Positions 44,696-55,815 of a stretch of 64,000 nt of DNA are shown here, piece after piece; within the stretch, counting starts at the first letter, position 1; every line of letters starts with the position of its first letter. The DNA is from Monodelphis domestica (lineage: Eukaryota > Chordata > Mammalia > Didelphimorphia > Didelphidae): positions 542,047,689 to 542,111,688 of the forward strand of contig NC_077227.1 in assembly GCF_027887165.1 (NCBI RefSeq), given 5' to 3'. The notes under the pieces are model-generated. The model saw only the letters and a program-made list of their open reading frames with translations. It did not search any database and was not told where the DNA came from. A program made the translations under genes and the position numbers.

Positions 44696-44756
44696 TATCC
44701 TTAAGTATCTTCAGCATCTTCTTTTTTTTAATTTCACATGAGATAAATTTTTTTAA

Positions 44757-44990
44757 TGTATTGAGTGATTGAACTGATTTTTTTCTTTTCTTCTTTTTTC
44801 TTCTTTCTGATAAGTAGTTGCTCTCTGATCCGGAATGGGAGAAAAGGTATAGGGGTAAATATACATGATATAAAAACAAAATATATTAATAAAAGAATAC
44901 TTTTTAAAAGAAATTAGTTAAAAAAGCATTAAAGGGTACTGGGAAATTACCATGGTAACCTCATTTCCTTACATAACAGAATAACCTTTA
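44757..44990 (+). repeat. Old local duplication, copy 2
   Basis: 'agttgctctctgatccgg', 'aggggtaaatatacatga' and 'catttccttacataacagaa' align colinearly with 43830-44060 at a constant offset of about 928 bp, with many differences. The shared part includes non-L1 flank, so this is not simply a second L1 copy. Confidence 0.7.
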
Positions 44991-45179
44991 CCTTGATGAA
45001 GTAGTGTCCTTCTGATTTCTCTCCTGGGGCATTTTTAAGTCAATGCTAAATGTGAAGCAGAAAGCTTTATCTTTTTAAAAGAATTTAAGGCCGATGATGT
45101 GAAGGTGCCTCTTAGGAAAACAGAGAACTCTTTCTTGATGCCTGTGAAAAGAGATCACATGGGAATGGGCCCATAAATG

Positions 45180-45300
45180 AATTAATGAATGAAAAATCAT
45201 TTACTTTGTGTATGTTATATGCCAAGTTACATGCTAAATACTTGAGACACAAATAAACAAGGAAGATAATTCTTCACTCAAGGCATTCATATTTTTAAAA
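45180..45300 (-). repeat. Antisense L2 3' tip
   Basis: 'tgtgtatgttatatgccaag', 'aatacttgagacacaaataa' and 'tcactcaaggcattcat' are in reversed L2 order. Confidence 0.6.
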
Positions 45301-45949
45301 GGGAAAACCATGGAGGAGAGCTCAGGAGTGGGTCCCCAAAGTCTTAGTGCCTTAAATATAGCTTAAAACTTAAAGCACTAAAATCTTGGGACCCTCTGAA
45401 TCTGTTGTAGGTATAGACACTGTTTCCTTGATTCAGATTGTGATTCCTCCTCTCTCATCTTGTGCAGTTTTGAATGAGCTCTTGTAGAGAGAATTTCCCC
45501 ATGAATTAGAGGACTTGTTTTGTTGTTATATATGTATGTATACATATATATATATAATGGATGACACCTCAATACTAGATTCAGCCTTTCTGTTATTCTT
45601 ACTCTTACTACATGATTGGTATACCTCTTTTTTCCAACCATACATCATTTTGATTATATATCTCACACCACTATTTACACATATACATCAATAACAAAAT
45701 ACAGAAACTTTTTTAAATCAATCATGAAGATTTTTTACTGCCTTTTGGGTCACCTGGAATCATGATATAATAGTGCCATGTGATTTATGGTAATTTTACA
45801 TCACTAGAAAAGTAATCAACATTAAGAATATAAGAGACTAAGTTTTGTGAACAATTTTATGATCACTTAAACTATAGCACAAACTCCAAAAAGCAATTCA
45901 GCCCATTTTCTTCTAAGAATTTACATAGTAGATATTATATTATTCCTAG
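45301..45949. other. Unique sequence with a TA-rich patch
   Basis: TA-rich simple sequence at about 45525-45556. No gene or repeat family otherwise recognised. Confidence 0.35.
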
Positions 45950-46085
45950 ACAGACTCAAGTCCCAGGTTTTCCACTCATTAGTGAACTTGGTTAACTTTT
46001 TTACCTATCTGAGTCTCAGTTTCCTCATAAGTATAATCATGATATTGAACCAAACAATTCTTAAATTCCCTTTCAGCTTTAAGGG
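45950..46085 (+). repeat. MIR fragment
   Basis: 'gactcaagtcccaggttttc', 'tctgagtctcagtttcctca' and 'aaattccctttcagctttaa' are in sense order. Confidence 0.6.
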
Positions 46086-46089
46086 CTAA

Positions 46090-46450
46090 TGGTGTTTCAA
46101 CCTGATTAACCAACAAGCATTTAGTAGACACTTAGTATGTGCCAGATTGTGTACTAAGTAAAGTCTGAGTTTACAAAGAAGGCAAAAATAGTCCTAGGCC
46201 TCAAGGAGCTTTACATTGTAATATTGAAGGCAACATGAAAATAAATAGGTAGAATCAAGATACATAAGAAAGTAAATGGACAATATCTTTAGAGGGGGTT
46301 GGGAAGGGAAGAGAATAAAAGAATTGAGGGGAAGGTCTGAAAAACCTTCTCCCAAAGGTGAGATTTGAACTTGATCTTAAATAAAAATAAGGAAAATGAA
46401 GAGTATAGATAAAGAAAGAAAGCATTCCCATAATAAGGATCTGGAGAAGA
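46090..46450 (-). repeat. Antisense L2 3' end
   Basis: 'gcatttagtagacacttagt', 'atgtgccagattgtgtacta', 'gcctcaaggagctttacatt' and 'aggtgagatttgaacttgat' are in reversed L2 order. Confidence 0.8.
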
Positions 46451-46670
46451 AAATTTAAGAGGAAAGAAGAGTTTTGTTTTAAATAGGTTTGGGAATCATC
46501 TGGATAGATACAAAAAATGGATCAATGGAAGATAATGAGATCACTAAGATAGTATAATGATGAAGTGACAAGGACTTAGGACAGAGACTTTGGAGTAAAC
46601 TGGCAAGTTTTCTCTTAATTAGTGATTCTTCATCTTCTAGACTACTGTCTCTGTAAAAAATGCTCAGCTA

Positions 46671-46865
46671 GGGGGCAGCTGGGTAGCTCAGTGTGTTGAG
46701 AGCCAGGACTAGAGACAGGAAATCCTTGGTTCAAATTTGACCTCAGACACTTCCCAGCTGCTTGACCCTGGGCAAGTCACTTAACCCCCATTGCCTAGCC
46801 CTTACCACTCTTCTACCTTAGAGCCAATATACAGTATTGACTCTAAGATGGAAAACAAGGTTTTA
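46671..46865 (+). mobile_element. Marsupial CORE-SINE with perfect target duplication
   Basis: Complete copy: tRNA-like head 'gggggcagctgggtagctca', 'gttcaaatttgacctcagac', 'ttgaccctgggcaagtcact', 'cccccattgcctagccctta' and the end 'actctaagatggaaaacaag'. Flanked by 'aaaaaatgctcagcta' at 46655-46670 and 46866-46881, 16 bp identical. One of the least decayed repeats here. It belongs to the group called SINE1_MD/WSINE1-like; the exact subfamily is not assigned. Confidence 0.92.
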
Positions 46866-46881
46866 AAAAAATGCTCAGCTA

Positions 46882-47349
46882 CATTATTTGGATAAGACCA
46901 GAATATCTACTATCTGTACATCAAAACTAAAAGCAGTTTGTCTCTCTCTCTTTACAACTTTGCCCTCTCATCCTCAAATTTGCCCAGTATTTCAGGTTAA
47001 TGATTGCATGATGTTTCAGGCAATAATCTATTGTTCATTGCAAAGGGTTTCATACTTAGAACCCTAAAGAGCAAGTGGTGAGAAATTAGATATTCTCATG
47101 CTGAGTGCCATCCTTTAAAAGAAGTACTCTCTTGCCCAAGGCAATTTTTTTCCATAGGCTTTAGTTAGTAATTTTCTTCCAGTTAATTAGCCTTTACCCA
47201 TTGATCTCACAGTAGCTAGTGGTTGTTTGGAATTAAATTTTTTTGACATATTTTAAATTTAGACCAAATTTCCCTCAGGTGCCAGCTTCCTGCTTAGGTT
47301 TAGGAAAGCAAGGCTTGGAGAATCGTTGGTGAATACTCACTGATGCTTT
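46882..47349. other. Unique sequence, no gene seen
   Basis: A short (tc)n patch at 46940-46953. Nothing else recognised. Confidence 0.35.
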
Positions 47350-47610
47350 CTACAGCAACACATCATTAAATTAGGTGCACTTATGCTGGGCCCCATGTAT
47401 GCTTTAAGGGCTACTTTCATAGATATCAAGATATCAAGGACTCTATGAACTTGAATGGGAAAAAAGATCAATGATTATTTTCCTCTGTAGAAATCTGTAT
47501 TTTATCTTATACATGTAAACATATTCTGACAAAGGGTCCATGGGCTTCACTAGACTGAAATGGATCCATTATACAAAAAGATTAAGAATCCCAGCTCTAA
47601 GCCATCTATA
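47350..47610 (+). repeat. Interspersed repeat, probably a non-autonomous DNA transposon
   Basis: 'ggactctatgaacttgaatg', 'acaaagggtccatgggcttc' and 'aaaagattaagaatcccagc'. Same family as 42385-42595, in the other orientation. The right end is the complement of a gggttcttaac-type left end. Confidence 0.5.
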
Positions 47611-47884
47611 TGGATGAATTATATGAATCAGACAAAATTCTAAATGCTTTCTAGAGCCAAACTTCTGAAACTGGAATTGACATTGTCTAAATTAGTTTCT
47701 GCCTCCTTGACAAATAAAAGCATTTTCTGATTATTAAAAATTCTTAGCATCACCTGCTTTTTTTCCCTTCTCTCTCTATTGTGCATGTTCAGGCATGCCT
47801 GCCCACAAGCATATGTACTCATACTGCAGCCAGTCACTTTCTTAGCTAAGTGACATAATGCAGGAAATTGCTAGTAACAGCTTT

Positions 47885-48070
47885 CACAGGGTCATACATT
47901 TAGACCCAGAAGGAGCTCCGCAAATTACTTTGTCCAACTCCATTTTACAGTTGAAAAAACTGAGACCCAGTAATGTTAAGGATTTCATTCAAATTCTCTC
48001 AGGTAGTAGGAAGTAGAAGAATAAGGATTAAAATGAAGGTCTTCCAAATCCAAATCCAGAATACATTCTA
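47885..48070 (-). repeat. Antisense MIR
   Basis: 'tgtccaactccattttacag', 'ttgaaaaaactgagacccag' and 'gaaggtcttccaaatccaaa' are in reversed order. Confidence 0.75.
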
Positions 48071-49069
48071 TAATATCATGCAACAATAAGGTGTCATTTC
48101 CATGCAATTAACCTATACATTCCTATTGCAGAAATAGCTCCAGAGCATAGTTTGAAGGTTTTGAATGCATATACCAAAGTTAAATTAAGACTACTTGTTG
48201 TATTTAAAACTTCAAAAATTTGAACTATAGATCATTTAAAATATCTACTCTTTTTCCAGGCTGATAAAGTTGTCAAGATTCTACTTACCCAGCAATTCTA
48301 AATAAATTGACCATATTGGATTTTATTTTCACTGACACATAATGCATGATAGTGAAGCATGAAAATGGATTCCCAAACAGTGGTATGGATGAATTCACCA
48401 GAAACATAAGAAACATCACATCGAGATTTGGGGCCTTTACCCTATGAGGCATAAATTGACCATATTGAGAAGTCTAACTATGCAATTATCGCCAGAAGCA
48501 GAGTAATATACAACATAACCTTCAGCTATAGCACATGCATCGATTGACTAGAAAATGTTTAGAATGGTGAAATTAAACAATTTTGGCAATGAACTTTATT
48601 CCAATTGCTATTGGAGAAAAGGATTAGCCAGTGGAGGTTACATTCTGTAAGCCATGGGGCTCCAACATATCACAGTGAGCCCATATGCTAGAGCACAAGA
48701 GTGAAGGAAATTCACCCCCAACACCAGTGTCTCCCCTCTGTTCTTCTCTGCCTCTTCTATTGCTTGACAACAGTCAATCAATTTCTTGCATTCTGTTCCA
48801 ACATTCAGATGGCAGCTCCCTACAGCAGTTGAGTGAGTAACCTTCCTTTAAAACAAACAAACATTATCACAGCTCACTCATTTGGTTATTTTCAGGATAC
48901 TCTCACTCATATGACACACCACTGATTATCAAAGGATGGAGGCTGTTTTAGGAAAATGGAAAGGACATTGCCCAATTTAAGCAAAGGTGCTTTGTACAAG
49001 CCAGCTCAATTTTCAGATACTCAGCATTCTTATTTATAAAATGAAAGGATATGGGGGGGGGAGGAATAT
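48071..49069. other. Unique sequence with a 17-bp direct repeat
   Basis: 'ataaattgaccatattg' occurs at 48302-48318 and 48451-48467. The part 48280-48900 is repeat-free and a possible conserved block. A short G-run lies at about 49053-49062. No gene. Confidence 0.4.
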
Positions 49070-49245
49070 GACATAGAGACAGAAAACTAAAATTCAGGTG
49101 CCTACACTGCCCAATATGTTACCCTAAACAAGTTATTTAAGTTCCCTGACCTTTGGTTTCCTTCTCTGTAAAATTAGGGCATTGGACTAAATTGTTTCTA
49201 AGGTCTTTTTCCACTTCTAATTATCTGTGCTATAGTAGTTAGGTT
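49070..49245 (+). repeat. MIR
   Basis: 'aactaaaattcaggtgccta', 'ggtttccttctctgtaaaat', 'ggcattggactaaattgttt' and 'ctaaggtctttttccacttc' are in sense order with the tail retained. Confidence 0.7.
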
Positions 49246-49364
49246 GGAATGAATGGTATCCCTTCAACAATCAAAGGCAAAATTATCCTAAACATTCAGG
49301 GCATGTGAATAAGGAAAAGTAGAGAACCTCTAGGCAAGATCCTAAATCCATAAAATTATGGATT

Positions 49365-49540
49365 TTGAGCTAAAATAAATCATTAAGCCCAACTCACTTA
49401 TGTTACAGATGAGGAAACTGAGTCCTAAAGATTAAGTGGCATATCTGAGATTAGATAGCTAATAACTGACTGAGGAAAAATTTAAAATGAATTCTTTCTG
49501 AATCTAGATCCAATATTCTACCCACTATGCCAAGGAAATT
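49365..49540 (-). repeat. Antisense MIR
   Basis: 'tgttacagatgaggaaactg', 'agattagatagctaataact' and 'tattctacccactatgcca' are in reversed order. Confidence 0.75.
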
Positions 49541-50055
49541 ATACAAAGTAGACAAAATTATCTCTATATTCCTTTCCAGATTTAAAGTTTTATGACATTT
49601 TTGAGTAAGTTCTTTGATTCTCCTTTTGCTTTCTTGAATGCTAGTCTTTGAAATTCAGAGAACTGGCAGAGAAGGGTGTCAATGTGGTAAAGCAGCCATT
49701 GCTGAAACACTTTGGATATAAACCACCAAGTCACAAATACAAAATGGAGCAATCTAATGTTACATTGCTATCACTAATATACTTATGTATATGTTTCTAC
49801 ATATGTATTTATATAGAAATATATTTTATCTTTTGTATTATTACTGATATATTTTGTTTTGATAACACAGTTACTTCCCAAACTCTCCTACTACCTCCAC
49901 CAAAACACATTCCAAATGAAGAATTTAAATATAACTACCAAATAGAGTAATATTATTTTCTATTTTGTAATTGCCTTTTGTTAACAAGATGGAAGGATGT
50001 GTCCTATAAATTAAATAATTTAGAACTGAATTATCTGTTGTAACTCACCTGAGTT
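49541..50055. other. Unique sequence with a short open frame
   Basis: A plus-strand frame at 49648-49950 starts MKFRELAEKGVNVVKQPLL, preceded by a pyrimidine tract and ag at about 49641. Its second half is low-complexity hydrophobic sequence. I do not recognise the protein and do not call an exon. Confidence 0.3.
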
Positions 50056-50505
50056 TTGTTGTCATTTTATTTTATTTTTTCCCATTGGGATTGCCATACT
50101 CTTCATGATTCTTGTAGTTCTTTCTTTACTTTTGCATCAATTCTTACAAGTCTTCCTTTATGTATATACAATATGTATAAATCCTTACAAGTCCCCTTCA
50201 AATCTTATGTTAGTCATTCCTTACTATACAATAAATAGTATTCTATTGCATTTATACAAAATAATTTGTCCAAACATTTATCAGTCTTTGGATACATAGT
50301 TCACTTCCAGATTTTTGCCATTACAAATAGTTATGCTATGAATTTTGCATATCAAATATATATGTACCCTCTTGCTATTATTGACTTCTTTGGAAATAAA
50401 TCTAATTGTGGGATTATTGGATCCATAGGTATAAATAACTAGATGCATTTTTGCATAATTATTATTTTTCAATAAAGTTAGATGAGTTCATAGTTCTCAT
50501 CTGTA
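50056..50505 (-). repeat. Ancient antisense L1, ORF2 C-terminal region
   Basis: 'caattcttacaagtcttcct', 'agtattctattgcatttata' and 'gcataattattatttttcaa' keep the reversed order of an L1 C-terminus and 3' UTR. Very diverged. Confidence 0.6.
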
Positions 50506-50514
50506 GTAAATTAT

Positions 50515-50815
50515 TGTGTATCATAGGCAGTTGGTGGCTCCATAAATACATAAATTGGCCTTGGAGTCAGCATAAACCTTAGCTCAAATCTGACAAAAGA
50601 CAAAAGCTATGTAAACTTGGGGAAGTTAATTGATCCCTTTTTGCCTTAGTTTCTCTATCTGTAAAATGGGAATAAGAGCACATACCTTTCAAGTTGCTGT
50701 GAAGATCAAATTAGATGATATTTGCAAAGTGCTTAGCACAGTGCCTAGAACATGGCAGATGCTACATAAATGCTAGCTATTGATGGTAACAATGATGATG
50801 ATGATGATATATCTT
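50515..50815 (+). repeat. MIR with TGA microsatellite tail
   Basis: 'tttgccttagtttctctatc', 'tgtaaaatgggaataagagc', 'tttgcaaagtgcttagcaca' and 'aaatgctagctattgatgg' followed by a (tga)n run to about 50808. It sits inside the ancient antisense L1. Confidence 0.85.
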
Positions 50816-50879
50816 CCTACATCTGCTCTGACTTCATGTTTGTCTTTTGTCATTTTAGTGTTGTCAGGTAATAATTCAT

Positions 50880-51890
50880 CATTTTAAAAAATTTGCATTT
50901 CTTTGAAGATTAATTATTGCAATGATTTTCCAAAATATTGTTGACATAGTTTTGCTTTGTTTTAAAAATCATTTGACTATATTTTTACCCCTTATTTATT
51001 GCTTTGTGGTTATTATCATTATAAATTTGTGGCAGTTCTATCTAAAGTTTGAATGTTATACTTTTTCAGAAATGTGTTTTAGAAAAGAATTTTTTTACAA
51101 AATATATTTTTGTTCATTTTATAATTACATTGAATTGATGTGTTTGTACAGATGTTTTAATTTGTCATAGAAGTTATCTATTTTACCTTCTATACATTCC
51201 TTTTTTCTACAACTACTTGTAAATGATAAACCAATTTAAAATTATACCAAATATAACCTATTATTCACCTATAATATTAATGTTATATTTTTAATTCAGA
51301 ACTTTCTCCTATTTGAAGTTTATTATATCATGTTGTAGAAGAAAGTATTCTAACTCAGCTTCCATAAAACTGTTATTAATTTTTCCCAGGAATTCGGTTC
51401 AAATAAAGTATTCCTTTTCTGATGCTTTTATATTCTAGAATTTTTCAAATAATAGTCCACTATTCATAATCCATTCTATAGCTTGCATAGAAGTAAGGAA
51501 GCATAGGCAAAAGTACCGACACAATGTTCATTACAGTGACTAATTTTTTATAGTTTAGCAGGTACTATAACATTATGATTTTGAAATAGAATGTGATGTC
51601 TATAAAGACTACAAACCTTTAAATTGTACTTTCAAATAACCATTTCTCTTTATATTTAATATTATTGACCTTTTGTTCTTCCAGATTAGTTTTGTCATAA
51701 TTCTGTTTAATTCTATAAAGTATTTCCTGGATAATCTGATTGGTATAACATTAAATCTGTAAATTAACATTGTAAATGCAGCATTGTCATTTTTACTACA
51801 TTTGCACTATATAGCCATAAGCATGAAATATCTCTCCCCTAGTTTAGGCCTTCCCTTATTTCTGTAACAATAATTTTGAAGAGTTTGCAT
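50880..51890 (-). repeat. Ancient antisense L1, thumb/RT region
   Basis: 'tgcatttctttgaagattaa', 'gaccttttgttcttccagat', 'attctataaagtatttcctg', 'gattggtataacattaaatc' and 'taggccttcccttatttctg' follow the reversed L1 ORF2. Compare the younger copy at 54150-54230 ('gatcttttgttcttccaaat'). No frame remains. Confidence 0.7.
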
Positions 51891-52109
51891 GATTTGCAGA
51901 AAGGCAAAGTCATTTTTTTCTGCATAACCTCCCAATCCAAAAACTTTATATAGTAAAAATACATACTGTTATAGTAATTAAAGCTGAAGCTATAAGCTAA
52001 TAAGGCACAAACATCACACAAAATGGAAGTCTCAAGAAATGGTTTTAAATCCAACACAACCTCCCCACATACAATTTGCCCCAACCTCCACTAAGGAATT
52101 AGAGTAAGG

Positions 52110-52286
52110 GGGCAGCTGGGTAGCTCAGTGTATTGAGAGTCAGGCCAAATCTGGCCTCAGACACTTCTCTAGTTGGGTAATCCTAGGCAAGTCACTTAAT
52201 CCCCATTGCCTAGTCCTTACCAGTATTCTGCCTTGGAACCAATACACAGTATTGATTCCAAGATGGAAGGTAAGGGTTTAAAAAAA
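52110..52286 (+). mobile_element. Marsupial CORE-SINE with target duplication
   Basis: Same family as 46671-46865: 'gggcagctgggtagctcagt', 'caaatctggcctcagacact', 'ttgattccaagatggaagg'. Flanked by 'aattagagtaagg' at 52097-52109 and 52287-52299. About 25 bp of the left-middle part is missing ('gtcaggccaaatctggcc'). Confidence 0.9.
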
Positions 52287-52299
52287 ATTAGAGTAAGGA

Positions 52300-52904
52300 T
52301 GAAAGAAAGAAAAGAAATAGGTAACCAAGTAATAAAGAATATATAAGAAATTAAAAGTTTTAGGGCACCCTAAAGAGCCAGAAGGAAAAAGGAAAATATG
52401 AATTAGCATTCCACATGCAAAATTCTATTCTCCTCCCAAGGAAATAAAAATCTTTTGAGAGTAGATAAAGGATAAAACACAATAGAAAGTTATTTAATAA
52501 GAGAGAGAATAAAAAAGAAATAGAAGAGAGCTAGTGATGAATTATAAATGATAATATCAGAGTCAAGCCAACTGACCCCATAAAATAGTTACAAGGTAGA
52601 GGATGGGAGGGTACCAATAGCCTGTATTAAATATATGTTTTCTTCACTTGTTTTTCAGACTTGCTAGTCAGACTTGTACATCCATGATACTAAATTAGAT
52701 GTGTACAATGGATTAAAGAATGGTTCAGAATAAAGAAAAGAACCATTTTCACCTAAAAACAAAGCCTATGATTAAATCAATAAGTAGCAAACAAAAGACA
52801 TAGAAGATATGGAGACAGATGGACAGATAGATAGAAGGAGAAAGAGAGACAGACAGACACACAGATTGCTTGTTTGTCTTTATATTCCTAGTGCTTAGTT
52901 TAAA
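52300..52904. other. A-rich unique sequence
   Basis: gaga/gaca-rich simple stretches at 52810-52862. No gene. Confidence 0.35.
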
Positions 52905-53055
52905 AAACCTGTCCATTGGACAAGTTGCTTCCCTTCAAGGTTCCAATTTTCTTCTTCTGTAAAATGGGGAAATGCAATCATCTTCAAGGATTGTTGGGCA
53001 TAAAGTGATTTTCAAAATATAAATACTTTATCATGGTGAATTATTATTGTTTTAC
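52905..53055 (+). repeat. MIR fragment
   Basis: 'ggacaagttgcttcccttca', 'ttcttcttctgtaaaatggg' and 'aggattgttgggcataaagt' are in sense order. Confidence 0.65.
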
Positions 53056-53634
53056 AAACAAAAAATCTAGTGGACTGTTAGGAGAAACAAAAGTCTATTT
53101 GCAGACATTATCAGTGGAAGTTCCTTGGAGTTAGATTTTGGTTAGAGTTCTTAGTAAACTTTGAAGATGGAAAAAAGAATCAGTTTGGCATTCTGTAGCT
53201 GATAGTGAGCCTGATCTAATTGGAACAGTGCTTGAACAGGTGTACATGATGGGAGGGGGAGGGGGAGACCAAGGTATGTGTTTACCTCATTATCTGCTTG
53301 TGAAAGAAAACATCCAGTAGATTGTATCTGTGGGTTTTATTTTTGAGTGGCATGATGTTGTATTGGGTTATTTAATCTTTTTGTCAACAAACATGCAAAT
53401 AAACAAGAACAGAAGGTAAATACAGAAAATAGAAGCTACAAAGACCTGCGGAAAATAAATCATTATGATGTCACTGAATGAAGGACTAACTGCCCAATGA
53501 TTCAAGAGGAAAGAAAGGGTAAAAGTCTATTGTTAACTGTATTCCCACTAGTCAGACACCTAGAACACAGTTTTTTGAAGGGAAAAAAATAAGGATCCAA
53601 AGTCTTCCTAGTGAACTCTGTTCTTGACTGAGGA
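53056..53634. other. Unique sequence, no gene seen
   Basis: Nothing recognised. Confidence 0.3.
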
Positions 53635-53740
53635 TAGATCAAAGAACTATAGGATTTAAAGCTGAAGGAGACCTTAGAAATCATGTAATCTAACTTTTAA
53701 TAGAATGGGAAATTGAGGTATGAAACTATGACAGGGCTTG
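53635..53740 (-). repeat. Antisense MIR-like fragment
   Basis: 'aaagctgaaggagaccttag', 'aaatcatgtaatctaacttt' and 'gaaattgaggtatgaaacta' are in reversed order. Confidence 0.55.
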
Positions 53741-53742
53741 CC

Positions 53743-53914
53743 CAAAGTAACAAATAATAATATGTCTATCATAGAATCTTAGATTGAAAACTGGGAAGAT
53801 AATTAAAGATCAGCTGGCCCAACCTCAAATTATATGTAGCAACCCTCCAGGGCTGACACAACCAAGTTACACTCTGACTTGATCTCACAGATTAAAGACC
53901 CCAAAAGGTAGTAG

Positions 53915-54000
<86 letters not shown>

Positions 54001-54090
54001 CACCCAGGTATAATTCCAAAAAGCTGTATATCTACTCCTCTCACTAATGACCACCTACCATGGTTCTTCCCCTTAAAAATTAGTTTGCTA
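53743..54090. repeat. Direct repeat copy A flanking an L1 piece
   Basis: Starts 'caaagtaacaaataataata' and ends 'aattagtttgcta'. Matches copy B at 55380-55815 along its whole length apart from the length of a CT tract, with about 6% mismatches by eye count outside that tract. Confidence 0.9.
53916..53998. repeat. (CT)n microsatellite, copy A
   Basis: About 41 pure CT units. Reads as poly Arg-Glu on the minus strand; that frame is not a gene. Confidence 0.97.
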
Positions 54091-55379
54091 GGCCTCCTTC
54101 CTTCTCATTTTTTTTTTCGTGATTTCCCTGGATATCCTTGATCTTTTGTTCTTCCAAATGAATTTTGTTATGGTTTTTTTCTAATTCAGTAAAAAAGATT
54201 TTTGGTAGTTCAATGGGTATGGCACTAAATAAGTAAATTAATTTGGGTAGAATTATCATCTTTATTATGTTAGCTCATCTTACTCATGAGCAATCAATGT
54301 TTTTTCCAATTGTTTAGATCTAGTTTTAATTGTGTGGAGAGTGTTTTGTAGTTGTGTTCATATAGTTCCTGTGTTTGTCTCTGCAGATAGTTTCCTAAGT
54401 ATTTTATATTGTCTAGGGTGATTTTAAGTGGAATTTCTCTTTCCAATTCTTGCTGCTGAGATAGGTTGGAGACTTATATGGGTTTATTTTGTATCCTGCA
54501 ACTTTGCTAATGTTTTTGATTATTTCAACTAGCTTTTTGGTTGAGTCTCTCTAAGACTCTTTAAGTAGACCATCATATTGTCCACAAAGAGTGACAGCTT
54601 GGTCTCCTCATTGCCAATTTTAATATCTTCAATTTCTTTTTCTTCTCTAATAGCTACTGCTAGTGTTTCTAGTACAATATCAAATAGTAGAGGTGATAAT
54701 GGTCATCCTTGTTTCAGTCCTGATCTTATTGGTAAGGCTTTGAGTTTACCCCCATTGCAGATGGTGTTTGCTGATGGTTTCAGATATATACTGTTTATTA
54801 TTTTTAGGAAAGGCCCTTCTATTCCTATGCTTTCTAGTGTTTTCAATAGGAATGGGTGTTGTATTTTGTCAAAGGTTTTTTCTGCATCTATTGAGATAAT
54901 CATGTAATTTTTCTCAGTTTGTTAATATGGTCAATTATGTGGATGGTTTTCCTAGTATTGAACCATCCTTGCATTCCTGGTATGAATCCTACCTGCTCAT
55001 AGTGAATAACTCTGGTGATGACTTGCTGGAGTCTTTTTACTAGTATCCTAATTAAGATTTTTGCATCTATATTCATTAAGGAGATTGGTCTATAGTTTTC
55101 TTTCTCTGTTTTTGACCTGTCTGGCTTTGGAATCAGTACCATGTTTGTGTCATAAAAGGAATTTGGTAGAACTCCTTCTTTGCTTATTCTGTCAAATAGT
55201 TTATATAATATTGGGATTAGCTGTTCTTTGAATGTTTGATAGGATTCACTTGTCAATCCATCTGGACCTCGGGATTTTTTCTTAGGGTGTTCTTTGATGG
55301 CTTGTTCAATTTCTTTTTCTGATATGGGGTTGTTTAGGTAATTCATTTCTTCCTCTGTTAGGCTAGGCAGTTTACTTCG
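54091..55379 (-). repeat. L1 ORF2 fragment between direct repeats
   Basis: A 1.29-kb piece truncated at both ends, without 3' UTR or poly-A. It is antisense and spans from upstream of the RT domain ([20 protein letters not shown]) through the palm to the thumb (stops at 'ggcctccttcc'). The 4-5-bp overlap 'tgcta' at the left junction is shared by the L1 consensus and the target. The lack of a tail argues against ordinary target-primed insertion. Confidence 0.85.
54150..55370 (-). pseudogene. L1 reverse transcriptase remnant
   Basis: Open stretches of 169 codons (54900-55409; [38 protein letters not shown]) and 66 codons (54703-54903; [17 protein letters not shown]). The catalytic box reads FVDN (codons at about 54577-54588) instead of FADD, so the second aspartate is lost. 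Frame changes separate the pieces. Confidence 0.8.

Positions 55380-55815
<436 letters not shown>

Noticed and set aside
46671-46740. tRNA gene
   Set aside because: The tRNA-like promoter boxes belong to a SINE head. The sequence continues into the SINE body and shows no tRNA cloverleaf of its own.
49648-49760. MKFRELAEKGVNVVKQPLL frame as a possible exon after a pyrimidine tract
   Set aside because: The frame runs into low-complexity hydrophobic sequence, no donor site is evident, and the peptide is not recognised.
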